From NCBI GenBank assembly GCA_003427395.1, contig BFEA01000005.1, positions 4,729,719-4,793,718 of the forward strand: DNA of 64,000 bases, given 5' to 3'. A model generated the notes under the pieces. That model was not told the origin of the DNA. It saw only the letters and a program-made list of their open reading frames with translations, and searched no databases. The position numbers and the translations under genes are program-made. Below are positions 21,700-43,454 of the stretch, piece by piece (position 1 is the stretch's first letter; the number at the start of each line of letters is the position of its first letter). The DNA is from Chara braunii (Eukaryota; Streptophyta; Charophyceae; Charales; Characeae).

Positions 21700-22300
21700 A
21701 TTTCAGAAGGGGAAAAAAAAAAAAAAAAAAATCAAAAAATTAAAAAAAATGGTGGAAAATAAGATAATTCGAATTTTTAAAAAAATGAGGAAATATAAAT
21801 CAAAGAAAGATAAAAAGAAGAAAAAATAGAAAGAAAAAAAAATCGAAGTAGGAGAGAAGGGGGATGAAAAAGTGAAGGAGAAAAGAGAGAAATAGGTGGG
21901 AGAGAGAAAAGAGTAAAGGGGGAGATGAGAGAAGTGATGGGTTGTAGTTGGGGGAGAGGGGGGGTGAGAGAATGGGAGAGAAAGGGATGGGAAGGGTGGG
22001 GAGGGATCAAGAAGCAAAGAAAAAAGGGGAGAAAGAAAAGAAAATAAATGAATAAAGTAGAGTAAAATAGTGGGTGGTGGGAAAAAATGTGGGGTGCGAA
22101 GAGGGGTATGAGTGGTGAGAATGATTAGAAGGAAGTGAGTGAGGCAGAAGAGAGAGAAAAGGTAGAGAAAGTGGGTTAGTAGGGAGGAGGAAGAGAGTGG
22201 GATGATACCTGGTCATTGGTGTCTCCAAGGGCACAAGGTATACCACGACCAGGAGGGTCTTGGCCTTCGCTGCCACAAGCCAGCTGGAGGACAGAGGGGG
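21700..22300. other. Purine-rich (A/G) low-complexity stretch
   Basis: The plus strand is almost entirely A and G, with an A-run at about 21715-21730. Minus-strand ORFs here are Ser/Pro/Phe low-complexity artefacts. No gene. Confidence 0.8.
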
Positions 22301-22474
22301 CTGAGATCTTGATCAACCCCTAGCAGCAGTACTGCAAATCTGTAGATCTAGGGTAGGTTGTGTGAGCAGACCCTCACCAGTGTAGAGCAGCCCCCTGATC
22401 AGGGGGGTCTTCAGTTTCACAGCAAGCTTCCACCTGGCACTGTAGATGACCACGTGTGCAGGCAGCAGCAGCCA

Positions 22475-22554
22475 GGGGGGGGGGGGGGGGGGAAATAGCA
22501 GCCCAGCCGTTACTGCCCTGCTGGCCGCTGCTCGCCGGGGGGGGGGGGGGGGGG
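22475..22554 (+). repeat. Two 18-nt G tracts 44 bp apart
   Basis: Uninterrupted G runs occupy 22475-22492 and 22537-22554, each preceded by a GC(C)-rich phrase and followed by AAATAGC or TAAATAGC, so they look like two copies of one small module. Long G runs can fold as G-quadruplexes and are also prone to sequencing error, so the exact length is uncertain. Confidence 0.8.
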
Positions 22555-22609
22555 TAAATAGCTGGCATGCACCTCTTCAAGAGCTGCGTGCCGCAGTACA
22601 TAACCATAA

Positions 22610-22691
22610 ACACACTGTGGCGAGTGTGTTATAGCAGCAGCTACGCATGCGTATAGCCAGCAGCTGCCCAGGTTCAAACCCTGGTGGCAGC
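22610..22691 (+). other. tRNA-like segment (perfect T-arm, poor remainder)
   Basis: Positions 22668-22684 form an ideal T-arm (CCAGG, seven-base loop TTCAAAC, CCTGG) with a B-box. An A-box-like GTGGCGAGTG lies about 50 bases upstream, but the acceptor halves do not pair. It may be a tRNA-derived remnant or SINE promoter; it is not a functional tRNA gene. Confidence 0.35.
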
Positions 22692-22981
22692 GTACATCCC
22701 AGAATCTTGATAGTATAAAATCCGAGAGCAAGGCGGGGCGGGGCACCGACAACGGGGCAGCGTGTGCGTGTGCAACGGCCTTGGCCTTGGTGCTTGCACG
22801 CATGTGTCGTAACGCCGCTTCTCTTTTCGCGCCACGTGGCGGCTCCTTGCTGCTGCACCTTTTCTTGAATTTCCTGTTGTTTTCCGCTCCAGACAACAAA
22901 AAAATAGCGAAAAACCCCGCTGTCGGGTTTCGCCGTTTTCCCTGCTGTGCGGTGTGGCAGGTGGGAGCGGGGAGCGTTCCC

Positions 22982-22993
22982 GCTCTGATACCA
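22982..22993 (-). promoter_or_regulatory. Primer-binding site complementary to initiator Met tRNA
   Basis: The minus strand reads TGGTATCAGAGC, the standard plant LTR-retrotransposon site for tRNA-iMet priming. It is placed one base after the CA terminus of the LTR at 22995-23302. It starts minus-strand cDNA synthesis and defines the 5' LTR of an element running toward lower coordinates. Confidence 0.85.
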
Positions 22994-22994
22994 G

Positions 22995-23302
22995 TGTGAC
23001 AGACCCACCAACTGTGGTGCTCCGCCTGGGACAGAGATGGAGATGGAGGATGAAGGGGGAGCGAGATGGCAGAACACAGCTCCCACGTTGTACTCCAACG
23101 CACGTACTCCAAGATGTGCGAATGTAGAATGACCCAGAAAACAGACAACAGCTTGGGTATAACCTAGCGGACTGACGGGACTAGATTGGACTGGCTGGTA
23201 CCAACAGAGGTACCGACCTGGATTGGACTACCCCGAATACAACACAGGCCTGTGAGAACAGGCCAAGGGGCTGGTCTCACAGGCCAACCAGAGGTCCGCT
23301 AC
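22995..23302 (-). mobile_element. 5' LTR, copy 2 of block B
   Basis: On the minus strand the 308-bp block starts TGTAGCGGACC and ends GGTCTGTCACA, giving canonical TG...CA ends, and is followed by the primer-binding site. It is about 90% identical by eye to 8791-9087. Both copies have the same orientation and lie either side of the gypsy body, 14.5 kb apart in total. Confidence 0.8.
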
Positions 23303-23303
23303 A

Positions 23304-23338
<35 letters not shown>

Positions 23339-23738
23339 CCCACTCTCCTACATTCATCTGTAGGAAGAAAATTAATGTACCGCAACAATTGGGAAGATAC
23401 AACAGGAGGTGTATTGAAAAAATGACATAAGCCGGTAGGGGTGAACTGAAAATTGTTTGGGCCCTCTGAAAGTTGGCATGTACAAAATATTTTGAAAAGT
23501 TAGACCGGTACCTAATAGGGGTATATTGCAAAGATGGGTACCGGGTATTTTGAAAAGTTTGACGGATACTTGGCAGGGTATATTGCAAAAGTGGTGGGTC
23601 CAATTCACATGAAGGGTATTTTGTAAATATTGTCTTATTGTTAGAAGGGTATTCCGCTATACCCATATCGTTTCGGGCGCATTTTGACATTTATCTTAAC
23701 TTTGAGGGGTATAATGCAAAGTTTCCCTACTAGGTATT
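23303..23738. repeat. CT tract plus dispersed block A, copy 2
   Basis: A (CT)n tract at 23303-23330 leads into block A (23336-23738), which matches 8384-8787 from CTTCCCAC to CTAGGTATT with scattered substitutions. The CT-to-A junction is preserved in both copies, so the microsatellite belongs to the repeat. Confidence 0.85.
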
Positions 23739-24293
23739 ACTAACCGAAGTTTGCATTTTTTTTTGTTCATTACGAAAATAGGTTTCAAAAATTTGTTTGT
23801 CTACTGCTATTGATAGTTCGACTTTTTTTTTATTTTTTTATTTTTTATAATAAAGGTTGTGTAGGTTGGAGACAGTCTTACGGGGGGACCCTGTCACACG
23901 GCCATCGAGGGCAGACCCGCCAGGAGGGCCGGTGCGCCGAGCCTTCCTACGCTATTGGAGCGGGTACTACACTCGCCAAGCGAGACCTCTCACTGACGGG
24001 TCCGACCTCGATGGTATCTTTTGCCCTATCTCTTCCCTGTACACCCAACACACACACACACTTGAACCAGGTAAGACTCTATGATGATAGCTCACATCCT
24101 CACGTACCCTGGAAGGGGAAGGTTTCAACCAGGACCAGCGCTCCCTAGTCGCCTGCAAATCGCTAGTAGGACACCCCCGAACTCAGATAATGTATCTCCC
24201 AGGACATCTCGGTTGGGAGGCAGTCACGCACCCAAATCGCTGGGCCGATTCCTTTAAGGGAAAACCTCCGGCCCACCCGCCTTGCTGCCTCAG
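23739..24293. other. Non-coding; nothing recognised
   Basis: Short AT-rich and CA-rich stretches with overlapping short ORFs (for example 23810-24148 plus). No domain or RNA motif is seen. Confidence 0.45.
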
Positions 24294-24940
24294 TTATGTT
24301 CTATTATAGTTGGTATTTATAGTTATTGTTCCAGGCTAGTCTGAAACTGAATGTTGCCATGGAGCTATGTAGGCAGTGTCTTACCTAAGACAACTCTAGA
24401 CCAGCTTGTGTGCCACTCCAGGCTAGTCCGGAACCAAATGTTTCGACAGAGTCACCCTACGCAGGGTCTTATCTAAGCCAACTTTAGACCAGTTTGGGTG
24501 CCTCTTGGGGTTGTGTCATGGTTGGTACGTGTACCATTCCAAGCTAGTCCATAAACGAATGTTTCCATGGAGCCACCCTGGGCAGTGTCATTCCCTAAGC
24601 TAACTCTAGACCAGCCTGGGTGCCACTCCAGCCTAGTCTGGAACCGAATGTTTCCTTAGAGCCACCCTAGGTCGTATCTTACCTAAGACAACTCTAGACC
24701 AGTTTGGGTGCCTATCGGATTTATGTTATGGTTGGTATGGGTATATTCCGGGCTAGTCCGGAACCGAATGTTGCCACAGGGCAGTATCATTACGTAAGTC
24801 AACTCGAGACCAGCCTGTGTGTCACTCCAAGCCGATTCGGCTCCGAATGTTTCCTAGGAGCCACCCTAGGCAGTCTTACCGAAGTCAACTCAAGAGCAGC
24901 CTGAGTACCAATCAAGGTTATATTATGGTTGGATTGTGTG
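24294..24940 (+). repeat. Higher-order tandem repeat, about 208-bp dimer x3
   Basis: Units starting like CCAGGCTAGTCCGGAACC are at 24331, 24418, 24539, 24628, 24748 and 24827, giving steps of 87, 121, 89, 120 and 79 bp. Long units end with an extra 30-odd bases containing TGTTATGGTTGGTA; short units lack it. Short and long alternate strictly, so the effective unit is a dimer of about 208 bp. All units share GAGCCACCCTAG and AACTCTAGACCAG blocks. Confidence 0.88.
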
Positions 24941-25182
24941 TTGTTATGTACTTTATGCCCACCAGTCTCCGACCCTCCTTATTTTCGCTGGACAAGTAAG
25001 GGCGTCTACTCTTCTCTCCAGACCCCCTATCAGTTCCACTACAATCCCCCCTTCCCACAAGGGGGTAGCTGCGACATCACCCCGGGCTATCCTCCCCTGA
25101 AGACTGCTGGCGACCGGCACAAGCATCATGCTAACACGAATGTATCCCTCGCATAAGCGATATGAGACGCTGTCCTCCAGCT

Positions 25183-25245
25183 AGACTTTGAACCCGTGAC
25201 CTCTCCCAGGATATATGAATGCTCTAACCACCCACGCTCATGCTT
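25183..25245 (-). other. tRNA-like module 2 (A/B-box-like)
   Basis: On the minus strand GTGGGTGGTTAGAGCA resembles a tRNA D-arm/A box, and CACGGGTTCAAAGTC follows about 30 bases later as a B-box-like T-arm. The T stem is imperfect. It lies about 40 bp downstream of the better tRNA-like module at 25286-25369. Confidence 0.4.
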
Positions 25246-25285
25246 ACTGTCCCGGGTTCTACCTCAGCTATGGCCGGGGGACTAC

Positions 25286-25369
25286 TCCGTGGGGTGTCAA
25301 TCTAACACCATCCCGTGCATTCGCAGGACAGGCTGAGCCCGGTGCTGTAACCAACTGAGCTACCACGTT
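25286..25369 (-). other. tRNA-like sequence, class II shape (pseudo-tRNA or SINE head)
   Basis: The minus strand has a perfect A-box TAGCTCAGTTGG after a seven-base segment. Five of seven acceptor pairs can form with the 3' end. The D stem forms three pairs, a long variable arm is present, and the T stem GGTGT/ACACC pairs perfectly around a seven-base but non-consensus loop. The anticodon stem pairs poorly; if the loop is CTCAGCC the anticodon would be CAG (Leu). Poor anticodon stem and T-loop argue for a tRNA pseudogene or tRNA-derived SINE. Confidence 0.45.
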
Positions 25370-25379
25370 TCGTCCAACT

Positions 25380-26021
25380 TGTCCTGTCTGGTCCAAATAT
25401 TTTGCAAAACTTTCACCTTACGTCCAGGCCCTGCGGCTGTGCTCTCCGTGCCCTCTCGGCCGCCAGCTCAAAATAATGGTTCGATGTGTTCACCGCGCCC
25501 AGAGGCACCCTTCGAAGTGGTTCGACGGCAGTCAAATAGCCGTCCGACCAGAGCTCCAAGAAAGATCTAACGGTCAATAGGCAATGGAGGAGCTTAGGTT
25601 GGGGAGGCCCGGTCCGGACAGACCGTCCCACGGCGTGGGGCTCCCAACGAGCAATGCGCACACCCGGAGGTAGTCGCGGATTATCGGAGCCGCCCATCTT
25701 CCGGCCGGAGCTGCGCGCATGTGTCGTGGGGGCCATCAGCGGGGTTCGGACGGGAAATACCGCGAAGAAACCCGAGCAGGCTGGTTCTGAAGGGAGAAGA
25801 GCTGCCGAAGACTGGTCCCTTTTGATCGGGCATCCGACGGCGGCATGTTGGACACAGGCGGTGCTGGGCCACACAGTGTGAAATGTGGTAAAGTGTACGT
25901 GACGGGTATTGAAAGGTTCTTCACGCTCTCGGCCATAGCCGGCAGAGCTAAGTAGAGGACACGTAGCATATCGCAGCCCCTTCTCGAACTCGAGCCGACT
26001 GCCGAAAGGAGGACGTTCAAG
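25380..26021 (+). promoter_or_regulatory. Upstream region and 5' UTR of the NAC-alpha gene
   Basis: GC- and CpG-richer than its surroundings, with no TATA box at a convincing place. An in-frame TAG at 25953-25955 precedes the start codon with no intervening ATG in frame. Repeated minus-strand ORFs here (25413-26075, 25736-26275) are antisense by-products. The transcription start cannot be fixed from sequence alone. Confidence 0.45.
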
Positions 26022-37112
<11,091 letters not shown>

Positions 37113-37500
37113 AGAATCTCGTGTCTTACCACCGTATAGCCTAGCTGAGAAGCGTGGTCAGCGGTGCTGCGTGTTGCAGTTTTGGGATCTTGTCACATGA
37201 CCACGTTCTTATTGCGGGAAATATAAAGACGAGTAGAGTTTTGCCACGGTTGTGATTGCTTTGTCTTGGGAGGATGTGTTGGCCGCGAGGTCGGAAGTCT
37301 TGCAGAGCTGTTGGGAATGGTTTTGGGTGGATCTGATGTACATAGACAAAGGAAGGGAGGAATGAAATGGGAGGGAGAGAGGGGTAAGGGGACTTCTGGG
37401 TGTGGGAGTGTTGCCCGTTCGCATGAAGAAGAGGTAGGATGAGGATGTATGTGGTGCGGTGTGGCAATGATAAAAGATGCTGTGATGGCCAGAGTGGAGG
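37113..37500 (+). other. Probable 3' UTR of NAC-alpha
   Basis: Noncoding sequence following the stop codon, ordinary in composition. No canonical AATAAA is seen within the first 300 bases, which is common in green-lineage genes, so the cleavage site is not placed. Confidence 0.4.
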
Positions 37501-37650
37501 CAGACATGCGCTGTTCTTTTTCCCTGTCATTTTCTGTCTCCTGATTGTGAGAGCGAGGACAGACTTGTTGCTGATTGCGAGTGGTGGCTATCGTTGTCCA
37601 AGTGGAATCTTACCTTTTTTGCTGGTCTGGAGCTGTAGGGTGTACGTGTC

Positions 37651-37911
37651 AGCAAAAGCCGCCTGGCTATGGAGCATCAATCTGATGTGCGAGTATGTGT
37701 TCTCTGATTCACCGAAATGTTTTCTCAATTGACACCTTGTGTTTCGAGTCGGTTTTTCTATGGTGAAGCAGGCTGGTATATGTTGTTCGTTTTTTCTACG
37801 TTGAAGCAGGCTGGTATATGTTGCTCTGTGAAGTCGGTGTTGGGGTGAAGTGCAACCATGTTTGGACTTAAATGCGTTGTGGACAGGATGCATATGAGTC
37901 AGCTCATATCT
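37651..37911 (+). repeat. Dispersed repeat C, copy 1
   Basis: About 260 bp matching 43222-43454: CAATCTGATGTGCGAGTATG, TGATTCACCGAAA, GTGAAGTGCAACCATGTTTG and GTGGACAGGATGCATA occur in the same order. This copy has an additional internal duplication of the GAAGCAGGCTGGTATATGTTG segment (37768 and 37804 neighbourhoods). Confidence 0.85.
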
Positions 37912-40060
37912 GAATGGTTCTGATGGTGATCGGCGTCTTTGTTTGACGGTGCGCGATGTCACTTATTTCTATCCTTCGATGTGGTGGTGTTCATGTTGAG
38001 TGGAGTATTTCTTTCCTGAGCTAGCGCTCGTGTGCTATGGCATTGCTAACCTATTTGAAATCCTTCGGAAGTGTTTCAATTTCGTCGTTATGTATAAGCG
38101 TGGAGTGCAGTGTCCGAGTCCTGCAAACTCTTTGCTTTGTAAAGTTCAGTTTACGAGTGTTACAAACTCTGCGTACGGATTCACTCTTGGTTACATGAGA
38201 GTGGGGACTGCAGTGCTGAGTGTTACAAAATCAGCATGGAAGCCTCTGGTATTCCGAGTATAGTTGGATGGCTGTTATCGTGTAGTGGAACCAGGACGTG
38301 TTGTTCTATTGAAAGAGATGTACTGAATGCTTTGTCGTTCCGAAGATCATGCATGAGCAGCAGGTGAAAGGGCGAGTCTGCAGCTGGTCTTGGCAGTTAC
38401 GAGAATGAGAATTGAACGGAACAATGTACATGGAATTTCACTCGTGCGTCCAATAGTCTTTGCAGCTCTGGGCTGTTAAGTGCGCTAAAGGAAGGGGGAA
38501 AGAAATTGCATTGTTACGGCCCGAGTTCAGTATGGTGCTCTATTTTATCCCTACACTTGATAGAAATTGCTAACGTGAGAATTGGGCAATCCCGGCTGGC
38601 CACGGTCCTACCGGCCCGGCGGTCCAGATTTCCGCACGATGTTGAAGACTTTAAGATTGCGCGACCATCCAGGCCGTCCATTAGAGACGCTTTGTTGCTT
38701 GTCTCTCTACTCTACTTGTGAAGCAGCCCGCGACCTCTTAAGGGCCCATCAACAAAACGAGAACATACAATACAAAATGAAAAACGAATGGTTATTTCAG
38801 ATTTGCTTATATGGACGCTGCAGAGCATTGGCAATACGGATTTCAAGATGCAGCCACTCCGACGCTCTGGATCAAAGAGGGCCTGTACGGGATGGTAGGC
38901 ACTGGAAAAAACTGTCGGGCCTAACGCCCAGTGGATGTTGGGCATTTGCCAGCTGACGGCCCGTTGAGTTCAGGGCCTGGTCATACTCTATGCGCGACCC
39001 GGTGACAAACTCTACAGGATGTGCTGCATCGTAACGAAGCTGACAAACGTCTTATAGACTCTCTCTGCGCGCTGAATGTGTGGCTCTCTGAATTTATGGC
39101 TCTGTAGTGTGGCTGATGTTTCTTGCTGACGGTCAAAGGCGCCCTCTTTCCCCTGCGAAAGCAAGCACGCACATGGACACATACATACCCGTGCATGTTC
39201 ACATTCGTAATCTGGACACGCACATGGTCACACGTGTATGCACTTGCATCCTGGACACATGCCCACGCATGTATGCACTTGGATCCCGGGCAGACTGTTG
39301 AGGTTCCTCTCCTCTATGAGTAAGTCCTGCGAAACAGTCTGTCATTCTTCGCTTTTGCGGAGTTATGTATGGCGAATGTGACAATCACACGCACGAGCAC
39401 AATCATGCACACGCACACGCATACACATCGGCACACACACCAGCGCACACGAACAAACCCATTCACGTGCGCACACACATACACACACACCGGGTTGGTG
39501 CGTTCTTGCTGGAGGAGTCTTCTGTCTTAGGTTAGCTGTCTCGTATCTTATTCCTCTTTGGGAGTGACGCTGGTAAGTAGTTTGGGATGAATGTCAGGAA
39601 TTCCAATGCTGTCATATTTGATTTGCTTTTGGTAAATTAGTTTTTTGTGGGGCGATGTGGAAGGCTCTCCTTGTTTTTTCGGACCTTTCGAGGGGTCCGG
39701 GTCGGTTTTTCTTGCTGGAGTGGTCTTCTGTCTTAGGTAAGTTGCCTTCTGCCCCCCATCCCCTTATGGTTTGAAAGATACATGTATGCATGTGCATATG
39801 TGCGAGTGTGCCGCTTTTCTGGCAGACGGGTGTCTGGGCACTTGGCGCTGAACCAGGCAAATGTGGCCAACCTTGCATTTTCTATTATATTGCCTATCTA
39901 TACTTTTCGTTATGGATGGCTTGTGGTGATTTCTCGAGGGAAAGAGAGGTAATCTGGGGTCTTTTAAAACAACACGCGTGCACACGCACACAACATGCAC
40001 ACATACCTCATAATAGCGAACATGGCAAATATCCAAGCAGGCGCACTTGGTTGGTAAAAT
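37912..40060. other. Non-coding; GC-rich and CA-rich fragments
   Basis: Contains a relative of the intron 3 GC-rich repeat at about 38581-38690 (CGGTCCTACCGGCCCG), a decayed relative of the 132-bp repeat at 39288-39350, and CA/CGCA-rich sequence at 39370-39500 and 39970-40010. No gene is recognised. Confidence 0.55.
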
Positions 40061-40158
40061 TCCGCAGTAGGAAGGAAGAGGGGCAGAAAGGGCTCGAGAG
40101 TGTTCCGCAGTAGGAAGGAAGAGGGACACAGAAAGGGCTCGAGAGTGCCGCAATAGGT
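40061..40158. repeat. 43-45-bp tandem repeat, two and a half copies
   Basis: TCCGCAGTAGGAAGGAAGAG begins at 40061 and 40104 and a partial copy at 40148. Each full copy ends AAAGGGCTCGAGAGTG. Confidence 0.88.
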
Positions 40159-41193
40159 GGGGAGATCTACAGGGGCCTAACCGTGAGCACAGGGTGTCGA
40201 CTAGTTCTAAGACGGGTGCTCTTAGACTTAAAACTACCAGTGCTTGGCACAGCTATCAATTCCGAGCCTCCAGCGACCGGTATGTTGAGCCTGCCAAGCC
40301 TGGCAGTACCAGTAGTTGGACGGGCCGAGGCTGGGGGCCAACAGCAAAAAAGAAAAAAAACAAACAACAACCGTGTGGATGTGAATGCAGTTGGATGCAA
40401 TTCTCCTGAGTGATAATGTGAGCACGTCGCAGTTTGGGTGTATAAGCCCCGTGACGTTTTTGTCAGAATCCGAAAGTAAAATAACGAAAAAAAAAGAACA
40501 AAGAAATGAATCTCAAAGAAGAAAAAAAAACGAAACATGAATTTGGCCCTGAGATTAGTTAGATACATTTGTGTGTGCAAGTGTGAGTTGCCCTCAACGA
40601 GGGATGCTCAGTAGATCACGGGATATGCCCTGCCTCGCTGGCAGGGGTATCTAAGAGAAATGAAAAGAAACAAAAGCAGAAAAAATAGACATTCAGAATC
40701 TACCTGAAATGCTAGTTACGAGCATTCCACCAAGAACAGACGTGACCACGACCCTCGCCCAACTTAGTATTCTTTCTTTTTTTTGGTTTTCTTTTCTACG
40801 TCGCAATTCTCAGTGACCGACCGTTCATGTGAACGAGACCCCCCTCGAATGCGGCGCGTTAACGGGACACCTCCGCGGCCCATAGCTGGGCCAAGTACTG
40901 GTGGTTTAATACTTAGTTTTTGGTTCTCGTGGTTGATTCTCTACTTTGTTATTTTACCCCTTTTCTACGGTTGCGTAGCCCCCTCCGACTTTTTATTCAT
41001 TTGAATTTTGCTCGTTTTGGCTCTGCCAACTGTCGTTGGGGTAAGTAAGACCCACAAACCAACCGTGGGTAATGGTCCCAGACAGGCACATTGTTACATT
41101 ACGGCTTGTTTTGTGAGGAATTCCCGGCCTCGTGTTTTCATGACAATGGAATCCTTTACGTTTCCCAAAAAAAAAGGAACCATGGCAAATATT

Positions 41194-41241
<48 letters not shown>

Positions 41242-43221
41242 ATGATCATGGGGATGCTGAAGATATGGAGCATGATATATGACATGGTAAGAGAGACCAC
41301 GAGAAGTGTAGGAATATTATGTCGCAGACATCAGGAAGTTGCATCGGGAAGGGATAGAAGCACGCTGTTGTGTTTTTTTCCTTCGTATTGACTCTGATTG
41401 GGAAAAGGAGAAGAGGCAGGGCAGCATCGGGAAGAAATGGAGAGGAAAAGAGGGACATGAAGATCGGACATGGTGATGTGATTAGGTCATGTACTACAAG
41501 TGCAAAAGCGGAGGGAAAAGACTTGGGAGATGACGTGAAAGACTCTGGATTGGAGTGCAATGGTGATGGAGAGGAGAATGCGGGGAAGTCAGGATCAGGG
41601 AAAAGGATCATGGGTGTGGCAGTCGTTGGGGATCTGAAATCAGGACGAAGCAGCAGACTTACAACCGTCGGAGGAGGATGGGTGCACCAGTTGAGGCAAG
41701 GGAGTGGGCAAGGAAGAGGGTGAGGAGGCGGACTGAAGGGGACACCAGTGGTGTGGAGGGGTACCACTTGGTGCAATCTTTTCTGTCTTTTCTTTTTTTT
41801 CGTTTTATTTTCTGTGAGTGTAAGAGAGAAAGAGATCGTGTGGGTGTGAGAGAGAGAGAGAGAGCATTGGTCATGTACCTCTGTGAATGTGTGACGCATC
41901 ATATTTGTTTTTGCGGGCGAAGTGGCAACAGGTCATCTAGTTCACTTGAGATGCCTTCCTCGATTTCCATACACACAATGTACTGCCTTGAACTTCACAT
42001 GCGGTTAACCAGGGGTGTTATTTTCGACGAATTTTGCACTGAATTGCACTGAAACTGTCATATTGTGCTGAATTTTTGCTTTTTTTCTTGTTTTCCTTTT
42101 TGTGTGATATATATGTGCTGTAGGGTGCGTCATGTGTGCAGTTTTGACATGTTCGGATCAATAATGAAAAAGTTGAGTTCGTTGGACGCTTCATTTAGAC
42201 TCGGACGGTGTCTTTGTGTTAGGGTTTCATAGTTTTTTTTTGTTTTTTTTTGGTTCTTTTTGGCCTGTTTCCTTTTTTGACGTTTGCACTATGGTCTCAT
42301 ATCGTTTGTTTTTAAAATTTCAGCGCAATTGCCAACGAAAACGGCGAATATTTGGGCCCCCGTTAACCGTTTCTCTTGAACTTTCTTAATCCATACGGGC
42401 TCTGGGCAATGAACCTTTTTCTCCGTAAACATGTGCGCACTGTCAAGGCATTGGAACTGATTTACCATCAGTGCTTTGGTTGTTTATGCCAGAAGACAGC
42501 TATGTGTTCTCCTGAAGCGCTCTTTGGTTTTCCCCTGCTCTTTGGTTTCACCCTTTCGAAAAGCAGTGAAATGGAACGATATGGATCGGCCTGCAAAATC
42601 CTCCCCATTGGGATTGAGCAACGTTGCCCACTATCCAAACATGTTGAAAGGCACCTTAGCTTGGAAAGTCTCATTTGCTGCCATGTGAAATGCTCTCTCA
42701 TACCACCCCAACTCCAGCTGCCTGTGCACTTCATTTTTCTTGCCCACAAGTCTCAGGACAGAATCTACAGTGCGCAGGCCTGGTAGAGGTTAGGGGAGGA
42801 AGGGTACCACAATCATTTTTCCTCATGGTGTCTCTGTTGATTATAGGGTCGGTGAATTGCAATTTCTGAGTGGTCAGATTTAGGTCCGGATGGAGAGGTG
42901 GGTGGTTTAAGCACGTGCTGATCCATGTAAAGGTTGTCATATCCTATAACACGAACTTAAGAAATACAGACCTGTGTTCGAATGTGCACTTAGACTAAGA
43001 ATAGAATTGCTTGGCGTGCAGTGCAGCCCCCTCCTATACGGAAGTTGTATCACTCGAATTCTCAGTTCTCTCTCTCGAAGTTTGCTCTGTACGGGGGACT
43101 GGTATCTCTCAAGTTTCAGTTCCCCCCCACTCGAAGTTTGCCGTTTCGTCGTCCTCCGAGGTGTGGGAGTTAGTAAAATGTGGCACAGGATTGGCTTGGC
43201 TTCGTACCCCAGTGGACCTGC
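40159..43221. other. Non-coding; (GA)n at about 41199-41240
   Basis: No recognised gene. A 218-codon minus-strand ORF (41246-41902) and a 136-codon plus-strand ORF (42376-42786) show no domain; the former is low-complexity. The GA tract at 41199-41240 is a simple microsatellite. Confidence 0.5.
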
Positions 43222-43454
43222 AGCAAAAGCTGCCTGGCAACGGAGCATCAACCTGATGTGCGAGTATGTGCTCTCTGATTCACCGAAAGGTTTTCTCGAT
43301 TGACACCTTGTGTCTAGTTTCTCTTGACTCGGTTTTTCTATGTTGAAGCAGGCTGGTGTACGTTGCTCTGTGAAGTCGTAATTGGGACGAAGTGCAACCA
43401 TGTTTGGACTTATATGTGTCGTGGACAGGATGCATACGAGTCCCCGCTCATATG
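43222..43454 (+). repeat. Dispersed repeat C, copy 2
   Basis: Same order of blocks as copy 1 at 37651-37911, without the internal duplication and with a few extra bases (GTCTAGTTTCTCTT) before CGGTTTTTCTATG. Similarity by eye is around 85-90%. Confidence 0.85.

Noticed and set aside
22510-23148. 212-codon minus-strand ORF next to the primer-binding site, considered as gag
   Set aside because: It runs through the LTR, primer-binding site and tRNA-like segment, so it cannot be a gag frame.
25286-25369. Functional tRNA-Leu gene
   Set aside because: Anticodon stem does not pair and the T loop is not TTCNANN; kept only as a tRNA-like module.
42376-42786. 136-codon plus-strand ORF considered as an exon
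   Set aside because: No domain, no consistent splice partners, and an equally long ORF on the opposite strand.
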